From Gymnorhina tibicen (taxonomy: Eukaryota; Chordata; Aves; Passeriformes; Artamidae): a stretch of DNA of 64,000 nucleotides. Of the stretch, positions 1 through 13,689 are shown one piece after another. A program made the translations under genes and the position numbers. The stretch is from assembly GCA_013399875.1 (NCBI GenBank), contig VXAZ01005701.1, forward strand, positions 82,045 through 146,044, read 5' to 3'. How positions within the stretch are numbered: the stretch's first letter is position 1; every line of letters starts with the position of its first letter. The notes beneath the pieces were generated by a model. The model was not told the origin of the DNA. It saw only the letters and a program-made list of their open reading frames with translations, and did no database searches.

Positions 1-3000
1 GGACAGAGAGAAAAAACCCTACAAAGACATCCTGATGCCTTTCAAAGATATCTTTAATAACTACTTTTCTGTTAAAAATTTCTTTAAAACACATTCTTAA
101 AACAGGAGAAAAATCTCAGTGTTTAAATGACTAATTTTGCTGATGTTAAAACAGACAGGTCTGACCATCACAAAAATTTTCCATATTAATTAAAAATACT
201 CAATTGATTGCCTCCTGAGAGGCACAGAGAACAGAGAACCATTTTATTACATCCAGACAATTACGAAAATCCTGCCTTTAAGCACACCCCAAACTGAATG
301 TTACCATTTTGTGAGCGTGTGTATAATCATGTGTATACCTGCATATGTGTATATGTGTAACTTTGTGTATCTGAGTACTACTTACTGGGAAGTATTTTCA
401 AAGTATTAAATGTAAAATACAAGTTCAATCCAATCCTCATGTCACTCACAAGTAGTAAGTTCTTCAGTGTGCGTGAATTGTTGATTTCCACAATCCAGTG
501 GAACTCTATGTTCCCACTCAGCCTCATATGTTTAACTGCCCACAAGTCTTCGCAGGACTAGTTTACTGCCTAATGTCGAATCTCAGAACAGGTTTTATTT
601 CCCAAAACAGGAAGTCAGATTGTTACAAAGGTTTCTGAAGACAAATTCCCAACATGGAGGTTTCTGAACAAATCTACTCTAACACAAATGTATGTGTAGG
701 ATTCCAAACGTGCAGTATAATCCATTAATCCATTGTACTTTGTTGCTGTTGTGTTGTTTGTTGGGTTTCTTCAGTGTAAAACAACAAAAAAGGAAAGCAT
801 CTGATTGTTCCAGATGGCTAGTTTTTATCATCTGAGTTGCCATTTTCAGCAGCAGTAAGTAGGTGGAGTGACTTACCAAACTTGGAAACCTGATAGGAAG
901 GCTGGGCTGCAGGCGACCAGATGGGAGCACTGTTGAAACAGATGTCACAGTCCCAGTTGCTCTCCTCAGTAATATCTTTGATGGTAAAAGACCTCATTGC
1001 AAAGCTTTAGGCACCTAAAGCCCCAGTTTGTCCATCTGGGGGCCTGCATTTAATGCAGTGCAGAAGTTTGCAGAAATATTCACAAAGGTTTCTTGATTAT
1101 ACATTCATGACAGGAAGACCTGCAGAGACATTTTCTGCAAGCACTAGTTGGGTAGCTTTGTTACCACAGAGCTGGAACCACAGTAACATTTAGTTTGCTT
1201 TTATGACTTGTGACTTGCTCAGAAGTTGTGGATGGTACTAACTCAATTTAGCTGTCCTCTCTTATCTTTATGGTAATATACAAAATGTAGCTTGCTGTAA
1301 ATAGTGCCAGTGTTCATCAACGGTTGCAGGTCAGGCTGTAGCATAATTGCCATATGAAATTAAAGAGGAATTATTTATTCACACTGGAGGTACTTTCATT
1401 AGGACCACTGGAATAGTTATCACTGTAAATTGTTTTTCAAATTATTTGGAAACTGCAAAAAACTATGACCCATTTCTATTTGCTGATTAACTAAATTTTC
1501 CAATTCATAGAAAAAGAGTTTACTTTTTGTTGTGACTTATTTTTTTCGGTGACATATGACTTTGGTCACTGTCATTAACTCAGATTTCAAGTGCTTCAGA
1601 TTGTCCCAAACTTACCAGAAAGCAATGAAATATAGCTTTACATTAAAAGAAATATAAAATATTATCTTATTATTACTCTGTAACTACATGATTTAGAACA
1701 TTATTGGTTTATATGTGTTAAGATATATTTTTAAATATTTCTTTATATTTTACATATATTATGTATATGATATTATTTTGTAAGTTTCCAAGCACTCAAA
1801 AGTAACTTCCTTATACAGGAATGCCTTTGTGAGCAAAACTGTTGAGTAATAGGAAGTCTCTGCTGTAAAATAACTCTTAATATGTTTAGAGAAAACCCTT
1901 TTTCAATTATTCACAAGTTACAAGTGNATAACACAAAGAAGAGCAAAATGTTATGAATTTCTGGTCAACAGCCCTGAAGAAAGAAGAAATAGAAAACGCA
2001 GTCCTGCCACATGAACTCACTAAAATAAAGTCTCAGTCTACCTTGAAGCAATGACAGCCTGCAATACAACAGTGTTTCTCTTCCACAGTACAATTTTATG
2101 TTTTCTTCTGATGTAAAATCACTTGGCAGAAGGTTGTAGAAAGAGATAGAGAGGCTCTAGAGACTAGAGAACAAATGAAAAAGATTTGATGACTCAGTGA
2201 GAGCTGTAGCTTTCATGTTAATTTCTATGACAGTGTGAAGGTTCTTGGCAAGGGCAGAAACTAGGTTTTAAAACATGACATATTTTAGTGTATAACTAGA
2301 TGATTCTCTGTCAAAAGATGAATATGTCCGTCTTTTTTTTTTCTTTCATTATTGCTGTTAGAAAGGAAAGAAATGGACCTGCCAGATGATAATGAGGTCA
2401 GACACTCCTCACCTCATGTGTTTGCTGACTTGCAAATAAGATATGAACCTGCTCTCCTTATCTGCTATCTTCAGTGATATGGACAGGTTTAATAGTTCAG
2501 AATTTTCAATTTAATCTCAGCACACATAGAACCAGAATTAATTTATGGGCAGTCTAGTGGTCTGGAAATCATCTCACACGAAATCATGTTACTCATTTTC
2601 ACTCTCTGGAAATCATCTCATTCACTGGCCTGCTATCAGACTTGATATACTTGTGATTGAAACAAAAGAAAATGTAAAACTTTTTTCAACTGTTGTAGTA
2701 AACACATGTGACAACTTTTTTTTTTTTAAGAACCATCTGGAACTCAGAGGTCATTAGGTGTAGAATCATACTCATGCTTTTAGCAAGTGGATACATAGAT
2801 CCATGGGTCTGTAAATCCAAAAGCCTGGTAAATGGAGCACATTAACAGCTAGATGTTATGAACAAGATCTATTCTTATAAAGCTGAGGGATGGTCTGCTT
2901 AACGAGCATAATATGTGTTGTATCCAGAACAAGCCAAGTCCCAGACCCTGGCTAAAATGTGGTAGTTTTACAGAAGTTTGCAGTCATCCTAAAAATTGCA

Positions 3001-6000
3001 TCATTTTATGTCACCTTGCTGCATGCAGAAATGCAATGCACCTTGCACAGTTTGACAAAAGGAGGGTTTCTACATAGGTGCTGCTTATTTCAAAGAAATA
3101 ATTTATGCTGCAACTCTAATTCAGTCTGTATTCAGCATAAGATTTTATATTGAAAATAGGAGTGTCCTATGATTGCTTATTAGATTTTAATCTTTTACAC
3201 GTACTCAGACTGCACCTTGTGCAAATACATTATTCAGGAAAAACCAGCTTATTTCTATTTCATTTGAGAGACTTGATTGTTTTTTCTTTCTCTTTAGTTC
3301 ACATTAGTTTGTTATGATATTCATTAACACATTCGCAGAACTTAGGAGTTGAATTATCTATTAGTCAAGAGTTGTAACAGAAAATTAAAATGTGCATGCA
3401 CTAAAATGAAGGCTCCACTACTAATTTGTTTATTACAATCTAAATTGGGTGAGATGCTAGCTAGACATATGTTCAATTTCTTGTAAGAAGAGAGAAAGGA
3501 TGAAAAAGAGGGGAAAAAATTGAGCCTCTGGTCATTATAGACTTGGCTATTAGAACTGTAACATTCCCTGGAAGCCATTGAGGTTCTGACACTTATTACA
3601 GGAAAATTAATCCTTCTTCCCAAGAACAGACCATTCATAGCTGATCATGACCCTTATTTTGGTAGCTATTTTGTGGGACGTATCTTCAAACCGGTTGTAG
3701 ACCAGTTTCAGTATTGCAAATAAAGTAGAAGGGTAAAAGCCTCACACTGAAAGGGAGATACTAGTTATCACCCATATTATGTGAGATTTCAATCTTCTCA
3801 CATAAGGACCTTTAAAGGAACATATTTAATGAATAAATTCTGGCTACCAATTATTCATTTCCTTTTTGCCTCTCTTTATATATTATTCCTCCACCCTTAA
3901 TTACTGCATGCCTTACTCAGGGTATGCAGAGTTCAACAGCACTCTGAAATAGCAATGTAGCAGGTCTGTTTGAAGTATAACCTATTTTACAGTGCAATGT
4001 CTCTTCTAATGTGTTGGTAGTGCAGACTTCTTCCAAAGGTTCTCTGAAGTCTTATCATGTAGGACAGTAGGGGTCGAATTGGGAATGGGAGTGTTTGTAC
4101 TTGCCAACAACTTGGGCTCATTTAGGGAATGCTAGCTGCCATTACTGCACACGCCTCTCCCCTTTCTTCCCTCTCCTTTCTCCTCCAAACTCTTTGTGAT
4201 GTGAACCAGGTGGGTTTTAGAAGAGTCTACACTAACACTTAAAATTGCTTAAGCACCTTAAGGTAAGCATCCCTCATGATTTATCCTTGCCAGCTATAAT
4301 TAGTACCGAAGCTGTGAGCAAGTGCCTTGCTTGCTGAATACTCAAACTCAGTGTTACTCCTAGTTTATAAGTAATATTTAGAGTCTGCAGGAAGAACAGT
4401 GTCGATACGATAGGAAGAGGAGAATCCAGCACATTGGATTCACATGTCTGTGTGCCCCAGAGTGAAAATCTCTAGTAGGTTATCACTGTTTCCCCATAGT
4501 ACTTGAACCAAAAAAGGGAAAAATCATATTTTTTTCCCTATGTTACTTCATTTATATTTCTTTTGTCAAATCTATAAATTCAACTAGATGTAAACCAAAC
4601 TCCCTGTGAAAGTCTTATTTTATTGTGAGTTACTGAGTTTGGAGAAGGGGTGTGAGATGGGCAGAATTTAAAGCTAAATTTTTTAATGATCGTATTTCTG
4701 GATGTCGATGACTAGTAACTGCCTAAACAAAATCCTTCACAATCCCTTTTTCCTGCCTTATGGCAACACTTTGTCCTTTTCTAAAACACATCTTCCATAC
4801 TCGCACTCATGCACTGAAATGCTATTTTTTTCCTAGAGACTGAATGCTGTTCTTTAAGATTTCTTTTAACACTCTGGTTTTAATGCTGTTTCAAATTTTT
4901 TTCTTTAAATAAAAGATCAAGATCTTTGAAAAAATATTTTATTTCAGACTTTGCTGTCTTAATTTGCAAGAATGGAAATTAAAGAATAAAAAGGGCAGAC
5001 AGATTTATAAATCCTTATTTTAGTCTGATCATGGCATAATATTTACTGTTTACTGGAAACTATGATCAGTGACAACAGATTTAGTTTGATTTTTCTCCTC
5101 TTGGATAGTGGAGGTAGATTGAACTGAGGAGCACAAATGACCTTTCACAACCATCCTTTCTTTATCTTTTTGTCACAACCAGAGTTGATCAAAGCAGCTT
5201 TCTACAGAAACGTTTTCTCATGCTTGTGAGCCTGAAGTGGCTATTTCTGTACGGCTTTGACCTACCGCTTGCTTCTGTGCTGGATACAACTGTGGTATTC
5301 CAATGTGGTGACATGCTACATTGTGCCCAGGTACAAAACCTACTCGAAAACAGGAGGAAGGGGTCAAAGGGGAAAACCGTCCTGTTAGGCTTGAGAGCTC
5401 ATGGTGATTTGCTTCCCTATAAAAACACAGATAATTTCTGACATTCTGTCACAAAAATGTAGCTAAACTGACAGCATAATCACACATTTGCTGATGCAAG
5501 GAGATGGGTGCATATATACCCAAGCATTAGAATGTCCGTAAAAATGATGATAAATTCAGATTATAAGCATCTAATCACAAAGGTTAATAGGAAGGCTTTG
5601 AACAGAACTTGATAAAAGGCTACTTTAAAGCATGAGAAAATGTTATTCTTCTTGAAAAGCTTGGAGAAAGAAAGACTTTTAAGAGGAAGAATGTGGTCAG
5701 CTGTTTCCTTCTCCGAAAATTGTCACAGAGAGTGTTTTCAGAAAGTACTGTCATAATGATTTTGCATTACATCATACTTCTGAAGAATATTCTTATAAAT
5801 AAAACAACACTAGGTGTTGAGGAAAAAAAATAGATCTTACAGGTTCAGTATGCTGAATTAGGTACATGTACGAAGATGAATAGGGAAAGAGTGAAAGATC
5901 CAACACAGAGTAACAGTAGGGCAGGATATATACATTCTGTACAAAACTGTGTATTCAGTTATCGGGAAAGAGATGGTGTTGGTTGCATGCATCCTCACCT

Positions 6001-6057
6001 ATATTTGAGGTCTGGACTTGCAAAACTTTGCTTCATTTAAATAATAAGTCATAAAGT
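1..6057. other. AT-rich region without recognisable gene
   Basis: I see no gene, conserved domain or clear transposon here. The open frames on both strands are short (under about 95 codons), overlap one another and match no family I know. Minor structure: a 16-bp direct repeat (TCTGGAAATCATCTCA) at 2561-2576 and 2605-2620, a pyrimidine-rich tract near 4150-4190, and an ambiguous base at 1927. Old decayed repeats may be present but cannot be recognised by eye. Confidence 0.6.
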
Positions 6058-6398
6058 CATCTCATAGAACAGTAGAATAGTCCAGGTTGGAAGGGAGCTT
6101 GAAAGATATCTGGTCCAGCCTTTCATGGGAAAGGAATCCTAGATGAGATTTATCTAGCATTCGGACAAGTTCCATTTTGAGAACCTCCAGTACTGGGGGT
6201 TTTATCATATCCTTTGGGGAGAGTATTCAAGTGAAAAATTGCTCTTAATGCAAAAAGTTCTTTCATATGTTGAGATAAAACCTCTTCTAGTGCAACACGT
6301 ACCCACTGCCCCTTGTTTTCTTCATGTGACTCCTTCTAAAGAGAGAGTCTCCATTCTTTTTGCAACACACCTCTAAGTACTGGAATGCTGGGATGTAC
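6058..6398 (-). repeat. CR1 LINE 3' end, antisense
   Basis: This is the 3' tail of a CR1 non-LTR retrotransposon lying on the minus strand. On the plus strand it begins with CATAGAACAGTAGAATAG followed by AGGTTGGAAGGGAGCTTGAAAG, the diverged form of the usual avian CR1 tail read in reverse (octamer repeats, then the 'ggttggaagggacctt' block). The rest reads as CR1 3' UTR, including the 'aacctcttctagtgcaac' block shared with the larger CR1 at 13.3 kb, which suggests the same subfamily. Only about 340 bp remains, as expected for 5'-truncated CR1 insertions. It has no coding capacity. Confidence 0.85.
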
Positions 6399-8051
6399 CA
6401 GCTTATTGTGAACTCAAACCACTATCTGTTGAAAGACTAAACCAAACATTGCTCTACTTTAAATGTCTTATGTACCTGGAGTACAACTGTTCCTGTTAAT
6501 AAGTGCATTGCTCTTTGTTTCTTTTTATTTAGGATTTTTTGTTAAGATGCCTTTTAAAGGAATATTAGAACTCAAATAATAATACAAACACAATAATTTT
6601 TAAAAAGTGAAGCATGAGAACTAAATCAATTAGAAAATATTTTGAAAGCTTGCTATTAGAAAGAGTGTAATAAAAGTATTTATCATTGAGGAATTGCTTG
6701 CTGTCACCAAAATAAATATAAACATTGATATAGGTTTTATTTAGCCATCAAACCAAGGGTTACACTACAAATAATACTCCATCTTTTTGAACATGCAAAT
6801 TCTGGTAAATTGGTGTATGTTGATAGGGATGATTTAGACAGGTTGACATGGCAGAAAAATGCAGCACAAAATAAGAGAAAGCTTGTGTCCTTAGATTCAA
6901 TATAAGAAGAGTATTTTCTTTTTTATCATTAAATCTCTAAATATCAAATAAATAATCTTTAACAGCAGCTAACATGACATCCAAGTTTTAGCAATCTCTA
7001 ATCTTTTCTAAATATCACCTTGATTTTTAAGATTTACTGCTTTTTCTGGAATGAAAATATAGGAATTATTACTGCAAATAAGAAAGTTCAAAAATTCATG
7101 TAGCTGTGGTGCCTTCTTTCATGGTGGATTACCAAGTGGAAGACTTTTATTTTCAAAATTTAGGTAGTAAAGCAAAAATTTGAGAATTTAAGGTCATATT
7201 TTAATCACTGTCAATATCTGAAAGAACCCTAAACTTCAGATATTTTTGTGGGATAATTAAAAAAAACAAACACAACAGCACTTCAGAGCTGCTTTCTTCT
7301 TTCTTATTTATGTCTTTATGTATGATGTGTAAGCAAAAGACTTCACCATATGGTTTGATCACTTCAACCTTTAAAAAATAAATGAAAATTAATGGCTGTT
7401 CTTTGCGTAAACTTTCAAGCCTTGGAATCTCAAGGTTTTTTAATCTATCAAAATGCCACAGCATACACAAATATAGTATCATTAGCATATGCCATTTGAA
7501 ATGAAAGATACCACTAAAATAGTTTTCTAATGTCTTGTGACAGATATAATCCTAGGAAAAGCATAAAACCTGGTTTACAAACACTTCTGCTGTCACACTG
7601 TCAATTCTTAAAACAAATTTTGTGATTCATTAATATGTCAGGATGACTGTATATCAGGTTGAAATGTAATAATCTCAAATGATGCTTTTCATGGTTAGGC
7701 AGATCTGCGAACCTAGATTGCAAGTGACAATCCAGTTTGTGTGGTTGTGACTCAGCAGGTGTTCTTGTGCCTCATATACTGATATTACACTAATATAGCA
7801 GCATGTAGGTCAAGACAAGAAAACAGGTGTACATTTAGTTATTTTGAAAACAAGGCAGCATGCTAACTTTGAGGACCGTCATGTTTTAGGTTTTGTGAAC
7901 ACAAAGCTACTGCAGAGTAAGAAGAAGGGAGTTTCTCTGCTATCACCTAGGGCCACTTAGGAGGGTTAAAACTGTGCAAAAATATCAGTTGTAAAACGGC
8001 AAAGATAAAAATAACTAAATAAACTTTTCTTTCAGGTAGTGGCAATGGTAT

Positions 8052-8087
8052 TACTACTACTACTAGTTCTACTACTACTACTACTAC
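8052..8087. repeat. (TAC)n microsatellite
   Basis: Trinucleotide tract of TAC units interrupted once by AGTTC, followed by a short ATT-type tract to about 8101. It is a simple sequence repeat with no sign of coding use. The minus-strand frame across it gives a run of valines and nearby isoleucine/methionine codons, which is a product of the repeat. Confidence 0.9.
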
Positions 8088-10039
8088 CATTATCATTATT
8101 ATAGTAGACAATGCATAAGATGTCTTTTTAAAGATTTTTTTTTCTATTTTTTTTTTTAAATCCATGGGTGTTTATTAGACTTAGTCCAAACTTTTCCCTG
8201 AAGCTCTGCCTTTCCACAGTAGAGTTATTCCTTCCTGAAGAAAGGAATCATCACACCACAGCAGAAAAAGCTGTGCACAGGTGATCTGCAGGGATGGAAA
8301 GGGCGGATAAACAAACGGGAAAACATAAGAAACTACTCAAACAAAACAGGAAAAAAGACTGAATTAATTCCCATTTTCCCAACTCTTTTGCTTCCTGGAA
8401 AGCACAGTATAACTACGTAGTACTAGAGGGCTGGTTGTGGTAAGGCCATTACACAAATGTTATTGTCACTGGGATTCAGCTTCAGTTCTGCCTTGCCTCT
8501 CACTGTCTGGAGCACAGATTATTGAAACATAGAGCTGGCAGCTGCAACTTTTCTGTTTCAACTAAAATACTTTAACTGTGCACCTGAGTCCAGCCTTTAC
8601 TATAAATTCCTGCAACAAATAGCAGGGCACAATTAACTATGTTGAAAGAAGAAAATAAGAAATGAAGAGTGGATGAAAGGAGATGGTAAACTATGTTGTT
8701 GGAAACCAGCTAGGTTTAAGCAGAAAACTGGAACAGTAGTAGAGATTAGTAAAAAAAAACATTGAGCCATGAGACTGAAGAGAAAGCATTTTAAGTATCA
8801 ATGGACTTAGGATGTGTCTTTTTACCAGTTCTTGGGAAAAAGAACTTTAAAGTAGAATTCTCTAATTGTTACTCTTCCCATTTAATATTCTTGGAGGAGA
8901 AGCACAGGCTGAAGTGCTTGGCTGAGCAGGAGTCAAAATGGTGTAATTCTTTCCATCCTGGGAAAGGTGAAAAGTGAGACACCTGCACACCCCAAAGTCA
9001 AAGAGGGCTGCACAATTACTATTTTCATGGCCAAGTTTTAAGATGTCAAAACAGATTTCATTGACATAAAGTGAGCACATTTGTTAGAGACTACAATGTT
9101 TATATTCTAACTATGGCCAATATGTTTACCTTTTTTGTCACCATCATAATAACTTTGTTTTGTTCCTTTATCCTTTACAACCCATAAAATACACTGTTTT
9201 GAATGGCACTGAATAACAGATTTCGTGATTATTGATTTTACTTTTTAAATGCATCTAGTAATACGGAAGGCAGGTTTTAATGGGGAAAAAATTGGTATAT
9301 GAGTTGTGTTTCCCTTGTTAAATAAGAACAGAAACATTAAAACACTGAGATGTAATATAGGATGCAAAATACCTTCCATTTTAGGTTCTGTATCAATTAC
9401 CTGGTCTACCTAAATGAGGTTAATTTTCAGTTTCTCTAGCATGCATCTTGTAAGCCAAATGCATAGGCATGTGCAGAAATAATTTGTTCCCACTCACAAT
9501 TTAATTTTGTGTAAACTGAATTAACAAGCTACACCTGGATTGCTTTTACGATTTCACTTCAATGCTTTCAATATGCCCTACACTCCTAGAATTAAGAAAT
9601 TCACAGATGAGAACTGCTGCACTTTTACTGATGATTGCATATTTTCTGGTACAGATAGATTGAAGATAGCTGGCAAACCGCTGTAGCTGTGTGTTGATTA
9701 TTCTGTCTTCAACTACCTTCATCCTCAATTAAACTTTGTGCTGTGACTATAGATTGATTTTAATCACTCTAATCAAACTCTACCATACACTAATTGTTCA
9801 TTATGATTGCACCGTATATTTACAACATGAGATATTCAACTTATATAATTTCCAACTCTGTCTTAATTGATAAAGTTAATTAAATTAATTGTGGATTAAG
9901 TTAGCTTAATTGATGACATAGAGATTTATTATTTTTTCAATAAGAAAGTCATTATCATACATTAGATAAGCCTCATGACTGCTTTGTAGTGCGACATTGA
10001 GAGATGAGGGCATATCACAGGTTGTCAGAGCATAAACAA

Positions 10040-10085
10040 AATAAAGCACTTAGTGGATACTTAATAAAGCATTTCGTGGATACTT
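10040..10085. repeat. 23-bp tandem duplication
   Basis: Two adjacent copies of a 23-bp unit (AATAAAGCAYTTMGTGGATA followed by CTT), at 10040-10062 and 10063-10085, differing at two positions. Probably a local replication-slippage duplication. No function is apparent. Confidence 0.85.
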
Positions 10086-10382
10086 TTAAGGTGTAGTACA
10101 TGATCAGAACACATTCTTTTCAAATTCTTTTCATGACTTGAGCAAGTATGAGGTAGCACCATGGTGATATTTTTTTAATTCCCCTTCATTTTTATATCAT
10201 TTGAGATCTGATTGTCCATATTAAATATCAATCATATTGTTACATTTGACCTGTTAGTGTTGTCATTTATTAAGGGAATACACCTGCCTGGGAGCTTAAC
10301 TTTTTTTCCTTTTCTTCTTAAGGGAACATTATTATTTACTGCAATGTATAGCTTTGGTGAATTTAGAAATAGCATGTTTCAT

Positions 10383-10406
10383 CACAGTGGAATGAACTCC
10401 ACTGTG
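10383..10406. repeat. Short perfect hairpin (9-bp stem, 6-nt loop)
   Basis: CACAGTGGA at 10383-10391 is the exact reverse complement of TCCACTGTG at 10398-10406, separated by ATGAAC. The stem extends slightly further with a G-T wobble and an A-T pair. It could form a cruciform or RNA hairpin, but is far too short for a microRNA precursor as it stands. A chance occurrence is plausible. Confidence 0.75.
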
Positions 10407-10640
10407 GTGTTGAAGTAACACTGAATATAAACTCTGCTATCTAGAATCTCAGCAATAACACTGAAATGGCCTTCCCATTTCCCTGCTGGCTGCTGTGCAT
10501 GAAACGTCAGAACAGATCAAGAGTGATGTCCAAATAACAAATGACGGGAAATAATGCAGTTAGATGAGGGCTTGTCATGCATGAGCTATGGCACAGTTGA
10601 ACATCCTGGTTTCAACTGAAGCTGAATGCAAAGAGAGGTT

Positions 10641-10670
10641 AAAATTGGATTGGTCAAAATTGGATTGGTC
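10641..10670. repeat. Perfect 15-bp tandem duplication
   Basis: AAAATTGGATTGGTC occurs twice back to back (10641-10655 and 10656-10670) with no mismatch, implying a recent duplication. Each unit contains an inverted CCAAT motif (ATTGG). No promoter context is visible around it. Confidence 0.85.
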
Positions 10671-13359
10671 TTACAGAAATGTGAGATCAATGTTTCTTCC
10701 ACACAGAGCAATGAGAAATTGAGCTCTGTGAAGAGATAGGGTTGGAATGGGAAGATGATTGAACTCAGAGATATTATGAGGTTATGCAGTGACTATCCTT
10801 TCAACGGACAGTCATCTTACTTCTGTTTAGATTAGACTGAGGTATCCTCACAGAACCAGTATTTTCTGGTTTTTGGTGTTTTAAATAAATACACAAATTA
10901 CTACTCAGGTGTAGCAAGTTGGTTGTTCTGAGATGTTAAAGATGCATACTGCTGTCTTTGCAACAGAATAGGACATTCTACCTAATTTAGACAAAAATCC
11001 ATTAGTGGATTTTAGATGATATAAAACTGCTGTTTAAGTGTGCCCAGGCATGAAACTCTGCACAATACTTTGGTTTGGAAATCTGATGAGGAGAAATCCA
11101 TATTTAATCCTGATGATAATAATCTTTTTTTGGACTCACTTGAACTTTGAGGGAACGAAGATGGAAGTATGGAACTCTGTACAACTGAGACTGATACCAG
11201 TAAGGATTTGGTGGGTATTTTCAGCTTCCACAACTTTATGAACCAAGTCCTCAAAAATTATTCTGCTTTGATATGCATACTGCTCAAAACAATGAAAGTC
11301 TCTTGTTGAGCACCTAAATTTAATTTTTGTTCTCAGGGTGAAAAATTTCATTTGGATTACAAACTGAAAATGCACAGAATGCTGACAGACAGGTTCATAT
11401 CCAAATTGAAGGCATGTGGATATTAGAATGTTGGTAGTGTGTAAATCTCTGTATGGTTTAATATACCTTTCATCTTTTGAAGATCTGTGCTTTGATTTTT
11501 CAGGTTACTTATATTTTTAGCCACTTTGTGGCTTTCCTTAGTAAACACTTCTATAAATCATCTCCTGGAGCAGAACAAACTACATGTGATGTATGCTGCA
11601 AATCCCAGTTTTAATCATTTGTCAAGGATCCCATAGAAGCCCTGTAGCAGAACTGCCACCAAAAAGTACTCAGCTGCTTCAGCTGAAGCATCATTCTTTC
11701 TTCTTGTTTCTCCCACCAGACTGAAGCAGTGTTTGGCACATTCATTCATAAACTCTGGATTGTTCAACAAGTTGACCTGAAGCATATAGGCAATATCCTC
11801 CTGGATTTAGCAATTCTGATATATTTTTAAGCCAGGGCAGCCTGGATACACTAAAGGGGAAAGAGGCCCATTGATTGCTGGACTGTGTTTTTAAAGACAG
11901 CATGATAATCTTCACAAGCAAGATATATGGTACTGCTTCTCAGCTTCCAAGTCATTCATTTTCAAAATTATGAGTGCTTTGATTTATAACCTTAATTATT
12001 AAGTCTGAACATAAAAAATAATAATTGAGCTTATGACGAAATGGACGTGGAGTATCTTATGTTGCTGTTTTGATACAGATGTGCCTGAAATCTAAAATGT
12101 CTCATGTCTTGCAAGGGGTCGTCATCAAAAATCCAGCAAACTGCTGGGAAAGTACTAAGTATGAGAGTTTGCTGGCATTGAAAGTGCTGCTATATGTACT
12201 TGTTGTTTATAGATATAAAAATCATTTTTTCCAAAAGCAATGAAATCTTTCCATAATCTTTCTTTCTTTAAATATTTATAAGGGTGAATATGCATAATTT
12301 CCAATTAACTTCCCTGGGTTACAATGTTTACAGGAAAATGCTAATTGCAGCAATATCCACAGCAGATTCATATGCATATAACATTTTATTTTCCAAGTGA
12401 AATTTTTTAGTACTATTTATTTGTTGCATATATCTATTTTTACCAGATGATGTTGTAAATGTTCCAGTGCATGAGAAATTGTTAAGCTCATATATATTCA
12501 GAAATGTATAGGTGCATATTGAGCAAGAATATCTTGAATAGAAGAAAAAATATTGGAGTCATTAGCAGATAGTGAGGAATGTATGCCTAGAAGACATTTG
12601 TACTGCTTCCTAGACAGGAATAGGTGTATTTAGATAACATAAGAAGTGAGCTGTAGATGCAAAACATAAGTATAGATTCCTCCATTTCCCAGTGAGGAAG
12701 AAATTTTCTCTGTAAGATGGGGGAAGCATTATTGGATATGCTGGGATAAGTCTGCTTATTTCTGTTCATTACTATTTCAGCTGATGCAAGAACACATATA
12801 GAAGTAAGTGTTAAATTCTCTTTCATCAAATCTTCAGAAGTTTAATCACTGAGACAAACACAGATATTTCTACCTCCTGAAATACTCACCAAACCAATGA
12901 GGAGGGGCTCCATTAATATGGATTCTTGTACTGATACCTCCATATTCATTCTATTAAACATCTATTACTGAATTTGAGACATAGGCAACCCTACTCGAGG
13001 AATAAATAAACTAATTATATTTGTTTACAGTGATTGCTTTCACTTTCTCACATTCTCGGATTCCAAGAAAGTATCCAAATCAGCCTTAAATATAATGCAA
13101 AAGTAGATCTAGTCTGGCAAATTGATATGTTATTTGAAGATATTAAAAAAATAGAGATCTGTATGTTGGAATAATAAATTTTATACATTTTTGAACATAT
13201 CCTGGAAAACAGCAGATGTTCAGTACCACATTTCTGTCCCTTGAAAATATAGGAATGGGACGTAGGTAGACGGAAATATATAACAGGCCTGGTTGGAAGT
13301 GACCTCAAAAAATTATCTAGTCCAATTTTTCATGGGAAAGGGAGCTTGGATCACATTAC

Positions 13360-13400
13360 CTATCTATCTATCTGTCTATCTATCTATCTATCTATCTATC
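13360..13400. repeat. (TATC)n microsatellite inside CR1 3' UTR
   Basis: Ten TATC units, the fourth changed to TGTC, lie within the antisense CR1 tail (GATA on the element's sense strand). The flanking sequence on both sides is CR1 3' UTR, so the microsatellite grew within the element after insertion. It is likely to vary in length between individuals. Confidence 0.95.
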
Positions 13401-13689
13401 AATCATCTCTGTCCAATCACATCTTGACAACATCCAGCAGCGGAGACTTTATTGTATCCCTTGCAGAGGATGTTCCACTGAATGATTGATCTTACTGTAA
13501 AAAATTTCTTTCTTATGTTGAGATGAAACCTCTTCCAGTGCAACTTATACGCAGTTCCCCTGGTCTTCTCCATCTGTTTCCTTGTGAAGAGAGAACCTTC
13601 AACCTCCTTGCAGATGCCCTTTGTGCCTTCAGGAGGCTGCTCTTGAATAACTCTCAGCACACACAAGCTGCTTTGCCCTCCATTGTTGC

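Larger units (their letters stand above)
6399..13274. other. Region without recognisable gene
   Basis: No coding gene or RNA gene is recognisable. Local structure includes a (TAC)n tract near 8052-8087, a 23-bp tandem duplication at 10040-10085, a 9-bp-stem hairpin at 10383-10406 and a perfect 15-bp tandem duplication at 10641-10670. The segment near 11,600-11,880 is somewhat less AT-rich and could be an old repeat, but I cannot assign it. Open frames are short and give no recognisable protein. Confidence 0.6.

Noticed and set aside
7947..8165. Minus-strand frame with Val-rich and Lys-rich segments
   Set aside because: It is the translation of a (TAC)n microsatellite and a poly(T) run, not a protein.
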